DNA from: an uncultured Alphaproteobacteria bacterium
GTDB lineage: Bacteria > Pseudomonadota > Alphaproteobacteria > RF32 > CAG-239
DNA length: 64,000 bases
Assembly (NCBI GenBank): GCA_934255405.1
Contig: CAKQNT010000006.1
Location: 35,278 to 99,277, forward strand
Reading direction: 5' to 3'
Shown one piece after another: positions 50,359 through 58,230 of this stretch. The notes beneath the pieces are model-generated. The model ran no database searches and had not been told where the DNA came from. It saw only the letters and a program-made list of their open reading frames with translations. The position numbers and the translations under genes are program-made. How positions within the stretch are numbered: position 1 is the first letter of the stretch; every line of letters starts with the position of its first letter.

Positions 50359-51608
50359 TCGCGGAAAAAGTCGCTAAGCTTGCGAACCTGTTGAATTAGA
50401 TCTTTTTCTTTGGCAACTTTGCGGTTGCTCATAAGAATTTTGCCGTTGCAGATTACGCTGTCTATGCAGGAGCTATCAGCAGAATAAACCATATTGGAAA
50501 TAAGGTTATAGTCAGGAACCAGAAAATGGTTGTCGAGATCAACCAAAATGCAATCGGCCAATTTGCCTTCGGCAATCTCACCGGCATCTAGCCCAAAAGC
50601 CAAGGCTCCGTTGCGGGTGGCAATTTTAAACACATCGGCAGCTGAGCCGGCAGTGGGGTCGTTGCTTTGAATTTTGGCAGAGAGAGCGCACAACTTCATC
50701 TCATCCAGCATGCTAAGATTGTTGTTGGAGGCCATACTATCAGTACCTAAGGTAATGCGGCAACCGCGGTTAAGCAGTTTTTGCAACATAAAGACACCGG
50801 AAGCAAGCTTGTAGTTGGAAGAAGGGTTGGAACAGAGCCATACGCCTTTTTGGGCTAGCAAATCAATGTCTTCTTCATCTAAAAATACCGAATGCGCCAA
50901 TATGGTTTTGTCGGTAAGGGCGCCCAGTTTGTCCAGATATTTTATTGGAGAACAGCCGTGTTCGGCATAGCAGTCTTTTACTTCTTTTAGGGTTTCGCAA
51001 GCATGGATATGCAAGCGCAGATTATGTTTGGCGGCGGTTTCAACATTAAATTTAATGAGTTCGGCCGAGGCAGTATAGACCGCATGAATGGTTAAAACTT
51101 TGCTTATGAGTTCCGGCGCCGGATTTGGCAATGCCATATATTCTTCAATCTTGGCTTGTTCTGCCTCGCGGCGTTTGGCATCAAACAAATCGCAAGTGCT
51201 GAGAGAAACAGCGGCGCGTATGCCGGTTTCGGCAACGGCTTTGAGAATCATCTCCGGAGCAAAGTACATATCGGCAAAAAATACGGTGCCGGTTTTTATC
51301 ATTTCCAAAATAGAAAATTTGGTGCCGGTGTAAATCATTTCCGGAGTGAGTTTGGCTTCTCTCGGCCAGATATCGTTATTGAGCCAGTCAAAAAGATTTT
51401 TGTCATCGCTGATGCCACGGAACAGGCTCATTCCGGCATGAGAATGATTGTTGTAAAAAGCCGGAAGGACTGCTTTGCCGATACAATCGACTATCTGCCA
51501 ATCTGGTTGGGGCTGTTGGAGCGGAGAAATTTTGGCAAAATGATTGCCATCGATCAAAACATCTGTGAGCTGATGGTCGAAACTAACGTTTTGCAACAAA
51601 ATTGGCAT
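50355..51608 (-). CDS. Amidohydrolase of the MTA/SAH deaminase type
   Basis: 417 residues from the start at 51608, which has AAGGAGA upstream. A frame extending to 51884 runs into the sirtuin gene and lacks family similarity in the extra part. Metal ligands are in NNHSHAGMS (about residues 53-61), LRLHIHACET (about 191-200) and ILAHSVFL (about 227-234), with the last Asp in LGTDSMAS (about 290-297). It is a deaminase of S-adenosylhomocysteine, methylthioadenosine or related amines; guanine deaminase-type substrates are possible. Confidence 0.85.
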   Translation of the reverse strand: MPILLQNVSFDHQLTDVLIDGNHFAKISPLQQPQPDWQIVDCIGKAVLPAFYNNHSHAGMSLFRGISDDKNLFDWLNNDIWPREAKLTPEMIYTGTKFSILEMIKTGTVFFADMYFAPEMILKAVAETGIRAAVSLSTCDLFDAKRREAEQAKIEEYMALPNPAPELISKVLTIHAVYTASAELIKFNVETAAKHNLRLHIHACETLKEVKDCYAEHGCSPIKYLDKLGALTDKTILAHSVFLDEEDIDLLAQKGVWLCSNPSSNYKLASGVFMLQKLLNRGCRITLGTDSMASNNNLSMLDEMKLCALSAKIQSNDPTAGSAADVFKIATRNGALAFGLDAGEIAEGKLADCILVDLDNHFLVPDYNLISNMVYSADSSCIDSVICNGKILMSNRKVAKEKDLIQQVRKLSDFFRD

Positions 51609-51621
51609 AGTTTTAATCTCC

Positions 51622-52329
51622 TTATCGGGTTTTGAGCAGTTCTTCAACAAATGCGGGCAGGGTGGTGCCGGCTTTGCCATAGATATGTTTATCAAAATAG
51701 TAATTATTGGAGGTCGGTTCCAAGTTGAACTCCTGAGTATGGGCGTGGTTGTATTTGGCAATCTGAACAAACGACGCCGCCGGAAAGACCACGCCGGAAG
51801 TGCCCACAGAAAGAAATAGATCGCAAGAGGAGAGCAGGTGGTCAACCTTATCCATACAAAGCAGGTTTTCGCCAAAGAACACAATGTTTGGTTTCATCAT
51901 GCCGACAATATTGCAATGAGGACAAACGGTCTCGGTGTCAACATCGCCAAAGGTTTCTAAAATGTGTCCGCAATTCAGGCACACAGCTTGATTAATCTGC
52001 CCATGAATATGATAAATATTTTGGTTGCCGGCTTTTTCATGCAGAGTATCAACATTTTGCGTTACCACACTGATTTCAGCTGGATATTCTTTTTGTAATC
52101 TGGTAATAGCCAGATGAGCGGCATTGGGTTTGGCTTTTACTAATTCTTGTTTGAGCTCGTTATAAAACTCATGCACATAAGCCGGATTGCGTTCAAACCC
52201 TTCAATAGTAGCAACATCTTCTACCGGATGATTGTTCCACAGTCCGTTGGAAGCGCGAAAAGTCGCCAGTCCGGATTCTGCAGAAATTCCGGCACCGGTT
52301 AAAATTACTATATTTTTATATTGAACCAT
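51622..52329 (-). CDS. cobB: NAD-dependent protein deacylase (sirtuin)
   Basis: 235 residues. Sir2 motifs are LTGAGISAESGLATFR (residues 10-25), TQNVDTLHEKAG (about 97-108) and catalytic HIHG (about 115). The zinc cysteines are CLNC and CPHC (about 123-126 and 143-146), and SVGTSGVVFPAA (about 181-192) is also present. It removes acyl groups from lysines in the cytoplasm using NAD+. The class III/CobB pattern (Ala-Tyr-Arg replaced by ATFRAS) makes desuccinylation less certain. Confidence 0.93.
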   Translation of the reverse strand: MVQYKNIVILTGAGISAESGLATFRASNGLWNNHPVEDVATIEGFERNPAYVHEFYNELKQELVKAKPNAAHLAITRLQKEYPAEISVVTQNVDTLHEKAGNQNIYHIHGQINQAVCLNCGHILETFGDVDTETVCPHCNIVGMMKPNIVFFGENLLCMDKVDHLLSSCDLFLSVGTSGVVFPAASFVQIAKYNHAHTQEFNLEPTSNNYYFDKHIYGKAGTTLPAFVEELLKTR

Positions 52330-52418
52330 GTTTGCCTCGTTTGTTGAATGAAAATTATAAATATAGTTTGCTAATTTTTAATGAATCTTTATAATGAAAA
52401 GTTGAAAGGAATATGAAA

Positions 52419-52943
52419 ATGAGTTTTTTGCTGCTTTCCTGCTGCGCACCTTGTTCTTGTGCCGTAATAAAAATTTTGGCGGAAGAAAAACAAGATTTTG
52501 CCGTGGTTTTTTATAATCCGAATATCAGGCCGGAAGCGGAATATCGCAAACGCGCAGATGAAAACAAACGGGTTTGCGAGCTCTATGGCGTGCCTTTTAT
52601 TGAATTGGAATATGACAATCAGCGCTGGTGCAGCCTGACAAAGGGCTTGGAGAATGAACCGGAGCGCGGCAAAAGGTGTGATGTCTGCTTCTATATGCGG
52701 CTTAAAAGAGTGATGGAATATGCTCTGGCTAATGGTTTTGAGGCGGTTGCCTCAGTGCTGGGAGTGTCTCGTTATAAGGATTTGGCGCAGGTCAATCGGG
52801 CGGCGGCCAGGGCTGCGGCAGAGACGGGAATATCGTATCTGGAAATAGAAGGGCGGAAAGGCGGACGTCAGGAACTGCGCGCGCAACTGATTAAAGAACT
52901 GGGATTGTATAATCAAAATTATTGCGGCTGCAAGCCCCGCTAA
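52419..52943 (+). CDS. queH: Epoxyqueuosine reductase QueH
   Basis: 174 residues from ATG 52419 (AAAGGA eight bases before; an ATG two codons earlier is too close to that site). The last step of queuosine synthesis in tRNA is epoxyqueuosine reduction; QueH is the non-cobalamin alternative to QueG. Conserved cysteines are SCCAPCSC near the N-terminus, CDVC (about 88-91) and YCGCK at the end. It overlaps the convergent next gene by four bases. Confidence 0.92.
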   Translation: MSFLLLSCCAPCSCAVIKILAEEKQDFAVVFYNPNIRPEAEYRKRADENKRVCELYGVPFIELEYDNQRWCSLTKGLENEPERGKRCDVCFYMRLKRVMEYALANGFEAVASVLGVSRYKDLAQVNRAAARAAAETGISYLEIEGRKGGRQELRAQLIKELGLYNQNYCGCKPR

Positions 52944-53623
52944 TCCGGAAGTTTGGGAAATAAATTAAATATTTTGAGCAAAATATTCTGAATGCCATGT
53001 GGCAAAGTGCCGGCAGCACGGAAGCATATCGCAATACGCTCAATGTTGTGTTCAACGCAAATTCCGATACGATGGTGTCCGTCATCAACACAATCTTTGA
53101 CACCGCAACGGCGGCAGAGCATTATGGAAATTGGATATTTGTCATCGAACCCTTTGGTTTGTATAGATTCGACCAGCTGGTTGTATTTGTTAATGCGTTC
53201 TTGCGGCGAAATATGCCAACGCTTGGATATATCATAGGCATTTTCAGCATTGCGAAAACCTCGTTCGATGTGCAAATCTCTAAGGTGCTGAAGGGTGGTG
53301 TGGTAGATGCCCGAACTTTTAAATTTAAAATACTGGCGTAATCCTTTGAAAAATATCGGCAATATGTTCCACGGAGCAATATTGGAAACAAAAACAAAAC
53401 GCACCGCAACATGCTGCACCTTGCGCTCAATTGCGTTTTGGACGGCACAGCGCCCGCAGACCAATGTATCCGGCGTGTTAGAATCAACATTGCCCAGCAA
53501 TACGGTGATTTCATCAGAAGGGCGAATTTTAGCCGCTATGTCAGCCGGAGTATCTGCAAGTTTGAGAATATCTTGCGGTTCAATGAAATAAAGTTCTGAA
53601 GAAAATCCAATCGTGGTTGACAT
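52940..53623 (-). CDS. Cysteine-rich protein with ParB/sulfiredoxin-like C-terminus
   Basis: 227 residues. The last third (about residues 148-206) has YNQLVESIQTKGFDDKYPISIML and then VDDGHHRIGICVEHNIERIAI. This is the ParB/Srx pattern with DGHHR where ParB proteins have the GERR-type motif. The first part is not recognised. CGRC and CRRCGVKDC (about 57-60 and 171-179) might bind metal. No helix-turn-helix or partition partner, so not a partition ParB. The neighbours do not indicate a role. Confidence 0.6.
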   Translation of the reverse strand: MSTTIGFSSELYFIEPQDILKLADTPADIAAKIRPSDEITVLLGNVDSNTPDTLVCGRCAVQNAIERKVQHVAVRFVFVSNIAPWNILPIFFKGLRQYFKFKSSGIYHTTLQHLRDLHIERGFRNAENAYDISKRWHISPQERINKYNQLVESIQTKGFDDKYPISIMLCRRCGVKDCVDDGHHRIGICVEHNIERIAICFRAAGTLPHGIQNILLKIFNLFPKLPD

Positions 53624-53699
53624 GTAGTAGTTCCATTATATTATTTTATAGAGACAATATATTGAATTGGTAAAAAAATTGCAAATTATTTGAGGCAAC

Positions 53700-54635
53700 A
53701 TGATGAGAAATTGGTGGAAAAATTTATTTGAGCCCAAACCATATAACACTGGTTATCTATCATCAAGAGACTGGCATAAGGTGTTTTTTATGGAGTTTGG
53801 CAATCCTGAAGGCAAGCCTATTTTGTTTTTTCATGGCGGACCGGGAGGAGGGTGCCGTCCTCATCAGGCAAAATTTGTTGATTTGCGCAAGTATAGAGTG
53901 ATTATGTTTGATCAGCGCGGGTGCGGGAGTTCATTGCCGACCGGAAAGCTTGAAAACAACACTACCGAAAGTTTACTTAATGATGCAATGTATTTGATTA
54001 CAGAATTGAAAATCAAAGATAAAATAGTGTTGCGCGGCGGTTCTTGGGGCTCGGCTTTAGCACTTTTGTTTGCGGAAAGGTATCCAGAAAAAGTCGAGAA
54101 ATTGTTGCTGTCTCAAATATTTTTGGCTGATGAAAATGGTAATTATTGGGAATTTGATGGATGCCGTTGGTTTTATCCTGAATTTGTGGAAGAACTGGAA
54201 TGTAAATCCAAAGGCGATATAAGAGAGTTTTTTGCAGCGGAAATAAAATCGAAAAGCCACAAAAAACAGCTTGATGCCGCCAATTATTATGGTTGGTACG
54301 AACGGATTTGCGGCAACCTAAATCCACATTGGAACAATCAGATTGAGCTTACGGAAAAAGAATTGGCGTCACATCGGGTATTTATGCATTACAGTGCAAA
54401 TAATTTCTTTCTGCAACCGCGGCAAATTATGAATAATATCAATAAAATAAAAGAGATACCGGCGATAATTGTTCATAATCGTTTGGATTTTGTATGTCCA
54501 CCGATTGGAGCATATCAACTGCACAAAGCGCTGCCAAAGTCAAAGCTAATTATGGTGCCAGAACGCGGGCATATCGGAAAATTATTGAGCAAGACTATAA
54601 TGCGAGAATTTAGGAAAGAGCTTGCTGTTGATTAA
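53700..54635 (+). CDS. pip: Prolyl aminopeptidase
   Basis: 311 residues, an alpha/beta hydrolase. The oxyanion motif HGGPGGG (about residues 42-48), DQRGCGSS (about 75-82) and nucleophile GGSWGS (about 117-122) are characteristic of proline iminopeptidases. The C-terminal Asp is in RLDFVCPP and the His in ERGHIG. It releases N-terminal proline from peptides in the cytoplasm. The ATG at 53703 is an alternative start. Confidence 0.9.
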   Translation: MMRNWWKNLFEPKPYNTGYLSSRDWHKVFFMEFGNPEGKPILFFHGGPGGGCRPHQAKFVDLRKYRVIMFDQRGCGSSLPTGKLENNTTESLLNDAMYLITELKIKDKIVLRGGSWGSALALLFAERYPEKVEKLLLSQIFLADENGNYWEFDGCRWFYPEFVEELECKSKGDIREFFAAEIKSKSHKKQLDAANYYGWYERICGNLNPHWNNQIELTEKELASHRVFMHYSANNFFLQPRQIMNNINKIKEIPAIIVHNRLDFVCPPIGAYQLHKALPKSKLIMVPERGHIGKLLSKTIMREFRKELAVD

Positions 54636-54685
54636 AAACGGCATAAAAGGCAAAAATTGCATTAGCGAGCTTAGCATACAAAACA

Positions 54686-54817
54686 CTAAATTTTATGGCG
54701 CACTGAGAATGAAGTGACGTATAAATTCAGCTTAAAATAAATTTTCCTCGTTGTGAGAGCGCAAATTATTTTTAGCGTTCGGTGTAATTCAAGATTAAAT
54801 TTAATAAATATTTTCAT
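54686..54817 (-). CDS. Possible 43-residue peptide
   Basis: ATG at 54817 with AAGGAG eight bases upstream. The product is basic (MKIFIKFNLELHRTLK at the start), with no clear membrane segment. It could be a truncated gene end. The only support is the ribosome-binding site. Confidence 0.2.
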   Translation of the reverse strand: MKIFIKFNLELHRTLKIICALTTRKIYFKLNLYVTSFSVRHKI

Positions 54818-55166
54818 TTTTAAACTCCTTATTTAAATTTTTGCTGTTTTACTATTCATAACATATATTATGCGACAAAAGTATGTGTGAGGAAGAGGAG
54901 CAGAATTGGCGTGCCCTATCATGCGATGCGGCGGAAAATAAGGCTTTGGCGACATCGAACTACGCTATTGACAAAATTCGTACTGTCAGAGTTAAGGTGG
55001 ATTTGAGATAAAATATATTGTTCAGATTAGCGCGGTCAGAAAATTAAATGCTTATAATATCATTAGTGAATTAGCGTGTGCTACACTCTGAAATGAAAAA
55101 TAAAATTTGCGGCTTTGGATTTTATGCCGCTGATAAAAGACTTAGGATTAGAATACAGGCAATAAA

Positions 55167-55201
55167 AAACGAAGGATTCAAAGCTAGAGAATCCTTCGTT
55201 T
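55167..55201 (-). terminator. Terminator of the small membrane protein gene
   Basis: Perfect 12-bp stem AAACGAAGGATT (55167-55178) with AATCCTTCGTTT (55190-55201). On the minus strand it runs into TTTT. Confidence 0.85.
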
Positions 55202-55218
55202 GCCTGTGTTAAATTGGC

Positions 55219-55563
55219 TTATTTATTAATCAATACTTTTATGAAATTCATTAAGAATACAATTGCAATGAATGCAATAGTTCGGGCGGCGATGGTGATT
55301 GCCCCTGCTCCATGACCGATAATTGCAAATTGGATAATAAAAGCGGCGGCGATGGCGCAACCTAGGATTATCAGCCAGTAGTTTTTGCTGCCCAAGAAGA
55401 TGAAAGCGCAGACTGCCGCACTAACGGATAATATATTTTGTCCGGCAAAAGTCAGGCATTGGGAGGTGAAAGACTTGATGGCGGCAATATTCATAATGTA
55501 GCCGGCAGCAATAATGATTACGGCAATGGCCAGAATAGTAAAGTATGATTTTGTTTTGCTCAT
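55219..55563 (-). CDS. Small integral membrane protein
   Basis: 114 residues with four hydrophobic segments (about 8-27, 42-58, 63-82 and 88-110), almost no soluble parts. Family not recognised; the layout resembles small DMT-like or holin-like proteins, but no motif supports either. The ATG follows AAAGGAAC. It lies 22 bases behind yejF, so it could be the last gene of that operon. Confidence 0.65.
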   Translation of the reverse strand: MSKTKSYFTILAIAVIIIAAGYIMNIAAIKSFTSQCLTFAGQNILSVSAAVCAFIFLGSKNYWLIILGCAIAAAFIIQFAIIGHGAGAITIAARTIAFIAIVFLMNFIKVLINK

Positions 55564-55585
55564 GTTAGTTCCTTTCTTTTACTAA

Positions 55586-57163
55586 TTATAAAGCCGAAGC
55601 TTTGATTAAAAGTTTGGTGTATTCATGCCGGGGATTGTTAAAAATCTGTTGGCAATCTCCCTGCTCTATAATTTGTCCGTCTTTCATAACGGCAATTTCA
55701 TCGGAGATAGCTTGAATTGCCTGCATATTGTGAGAAATAAACAGATAGGCAATTTGGCGCTGTTGTTGTATTCGGCGCAAAAGTTTGAGTATTTGCGCTT
55801 GAATAGTAACATCTAGGGCTGATGTTGGTTCGTCAAGGACCAAAACTTCCGGTTCTAGGATTAAGGCGCGGGCAATGGCAATCCGCTGTCTTTGGCCGCC
55901 AGAAAATTCATGAGGATAGCGCTCGAGTATTGCCGCAGTTAAACCAACTTCTTCCAATACGCGGCTAATTCTTTGTAATTTCTCTTCTTTGCTTAATTGA
56001 GGGAAATGGGTATTGAGCCCCTCGCCTACAATTTGCCTAATATTCATGCGCGGATTTAGTGAATTATAGGGATCTTGAAAAACTATTTGAATTTGTTTGT
56101 GCCATTGTTTAAACTTAGTTTGTTGAGAATTTTGCCCATGCAAAAAGATATTTCCTTCAAACGGAATCAATCGGCACAAGACTTGTCCTAAAGTGGTTTT
56201 TCCGGAACCGGATTCACCAACAATTCCCAAAGTTTGACCAGATTTGAGCTTGAGCGATACATTATTTACGGCATCAAGCCACTCAGTAACTTTGCCCCAA
56301 AAGTTTTTGCGCAATGGATATCTGACACTGATATTGCACATCTTAACGACTTCATCACTATTGATAATATTGTTTTTTATCAATTCGCTATGTGAGTTAA
56401 TTAACTTTTTAGTGTAGCTTTCTTGCGGGTGCTCAAAAATATCTTTGCATAATCCGGATTCAATAATTTTACCGCTTTTCATAACGGCAACATGGTCGGC
56501 TATGCGATTGATTAAGCGTAAGTCATGACTGATAAATATTATTGACATACCGAGTTCCTGCCGCAATTTCAGCAATAAATCGATGATTTGTTTTTGAATT
56601 GTAACATCTAAGGCGGTTGTTGGTTCATCGGCAATTAATATATCCGGATGGTTGGCAATAGCCATAGCAATCATAACTCTTTGGCGCTGTCCGCCGGAAA
56701 GCTCGTGCGGATAAGCCTTCATTCTTTGGCGAGCGTTGGGAATTCCGGTTAATTTAAGCAAACGCAAAACTTCTTTAGCCGCTTGTTTTGCGGTCATATT
56801 TTGGTGAAGAATCAAAGTTTCGGCAATTTGATGTTCAATCGTGTGCAAGGGATTGAGCGAAGACATTGGTTCTTGAAAAACAAATCCGATTTTGCCGCCG
56901 CGATATTGTTCAAGATGTGGATTGTTAATTAGTTCCACTCCATTGAATTTGATGGAAGATTTGGCTGTATGGTAGGCTCTTGGATATGGTAGAAGCCCTA
57001 AAATTGATAAGGCCGTAAGAGATTTTCCGGATCCGGATTCTCCAACAAGTCCAAAGATTTCACCTTTTTCCAATTTTAAAGAAATTCCTTTAACAGCGCA
57101 AAAATCTGTATTATTTGGCTTGTGAAAACAAACAGTTAGGTTATTTATTTCAAGTAGCGGCAT
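55586..57163 (-). CDS. yejF: Dual-domain peptide ABC transporter ATPase YejF
   Basis: 525 residues with two complete ABC domains. First: Walker A GESGSGKS (about residues 41-48), LSGGQRQRV (about 155-163), ADEPTTALD. Second: GESGSGKT (about 320-327), [18 protein letters not shown]. This is the layout of oligopeptide/microcin C-type importers. The start shares a base with the yejE stop. Peptide import is the family role. Confidence 0.93.
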   Translation of the reverse strand: MPLLEINNLTVCFHKPNNTDFCAVKGISLKLEKGEIFGLVGESGSGKSLTALSILGLLPYPRAYHTAKSSIKFNGVELINNPHLEQYRGGKIGFVFQEPMSSLNPLHTIEHQIAETLILHQNMTAKQAAKEVLRLLKLTGIPNARQRMKAYPHELSGGQRQRVMIAMAIANHPDILIADEPTTALDVTIQKQIIDLLLKLRQELGMSIIFISHDLRLINRIADHVAVMKSGKIIESGLCKDIFEHPQESYTKKLINSHSELIKNNIINSDEVVKMCNISVRYPLRKNFWGKVTEWLDAVNNVSLKLKSGQTLGIVGESGSGKTTLGQVLCRLIPFEGNIFLHGQNSQQTKFKQWHKQIQIVFQDPYNSLNPRMNIRQIVGEGLNTHFPQLSKEEKLQRISRVLEEVGLTAAILERYPHEFSGGQRQRIAIARALILEPEVLVLDEPTSALDVTIQAQILKLLRRIQQQRQIAYLFISHNMQAIQAISDEIAVMKDGQIIEQGDCQQIFNNPRHEYTKLLIKASAL

Positions 57164-58230
57164 CAGCGGCTCCTACGAGAATCAAAAGCATCGCGAATGC
57201 CTTCGCCAATGAATATCAACATGGTTAAAAGGCTGGAAAGCACAAAAAATATAGACAAGCCAATCCATGGAGCCTGCAGATTGTCTTTGCCTTGACGCAC
57301 CAAATCTCCCAATGACGGATATTCTTGCGGAAGGCCAAGTCCCAAAAAGTCAAGTGCGGTCAGAGACACAATCGCCTCCGACAAAATAAAAGGAATAAAG
57401 GTAATGCTGGCAACAACCGCATTGGGCAAAATATGGCGGAAGATTATGCGTAGGTTGCTTATACCTAGAGCTTTGGCTGCTTTAACAAACTCAAAATTGC
57501 GGGTGCGTAAAAACTCGGCGCGGACAACTCCAGTGAGGCTCATCCAAGTGAAAGCCAACATGATAATCAGCAAACTCCAAAAAGTGGGAACAAAAATACT
57601 GGCAATGATAATAAGAACAAACAACTGCGGCAGAGATTCCCATATCTCCAGCACTCGTTGGAAAATCAAATCTATTTTGCCGCCGAAGTAGCCTTGCAGA
57701 GCTCCGCTGACAATTCCCAAAAAAGAGCTGGCGGCGGTGAGCAAAAAGGCAAAAACTACCGAGAGCCTTAAACCATAGATAATTCGCACCAGAATATCCC
57801 TACCCTCATCGTCAGTACCAAGGATATGTGCGGCAGTCGGAGCAGACGGAGTTGGAGTTTGCAAATCATAATCGACAGTATTGAATGAATATGGCAACGG
57901 CGGAAATACAATATAGCCGTCGGCCATAATCTTTTGCTGAATATATTTATCTCGATAATCCGCCGGCGTGGGGAAATCGCCGCCGAAGTCCTGTTCACTG
58001 TAGGTCTGAAAAATCGGAAAATACAAATGTCCCTGATATTTAACCAACAAGGGTTGATCATTGGCAAACAGTTCGGCAAACAGCGTAAATATAAAAACAC
58101 TTCCAAAAATCAACAGCGACCAATAAGCTCGGCGGTTTGAGCGAAAAGCATGCCAATGATAATACAGCGGAGAATGGTTATCTGTCTGCAAGTTTTTCAC
58201 GCTTAAGCCTTTATTTGTCTGCGGAGTCAA
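57163..58230 (-). CDS. yejE: Peptide ABC transporter permease YejE
   Basis: 355 residues. An N-terminal helix (about 36-54) is followed by a long periplasmic loop (about 55-140) with FPPLPYSFNTVDY and HILGTDDEGRDILVRIIYG, a hallmark of the OppC/DppC/YejE branch. Five more helices follow, and the EAA loop (AAKALGISNLRIIFRHILPN, about 243-262) contacts the ATPase. The partner permease yejB and binding protein yejA are not in the window, so they must be elsewhere or absent. It overlaps the upstream gene by 20 bases. Confidence 0.92.
   Translation of the reverse strand: MTPQTNKGLSVKNLQTDNHSPLYYHWHAFRSNRRAYWSLLIFGSVFIFTLFAELFANDQPLLVKYQGHLYFPIFQTYSEQDFGGDFPTPADYRDKYIQQKIMADGYIVFPPLPYSFNTVDYDLQTPTPSAPTAAHILGTDDEGRDILVRIIYGLRLSVVFAFLLTAASSFLGIVSGALQGYFGGKIDLIFQRVLEIWESLPQLFVLIIIASIFVPTFWSLLIIMLAFTWMSLTGVVRAEFLRTRNFEFVKAAKALGISNLRIIFRHILPNAVVASITFIPFILSEAIVSLTALDFLGLGLPQEYPSLGDLVRQGKDNLQAPWIGLSIFFVLSSLLTMLIFIGEGIRDAFDSRRSR

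Larger units (their letters stand above)
54636..55218. other. Gene-poor interval with possible small reading frames
   Basis: No known gene. Two short frames stand out. On the minus strand, a 43-codon frame (54686-54817) has a good AAGGAG before its ATG, but its product is an AT-driven basic peptide. On the plus strand, a 42-codon frame (54883-55011) begins CEEEEQNWRALSCDAAENKA, less AT-rich than its surroundings and of coding-like composition, but without a ribosome-binding site. Either may be a remnant. The right edge is the terminator of the next minus-strand gene. Confidence 0.4.

Noticed and set aside
51609..51884. N-terminal extension of the amidohydrolase to 509 residues
   Set aside because: It would overlap the sirtuin gene in antisense-like composition, has no similarity, and AAGGAGA precedes the internal ATG where the family normally starts.
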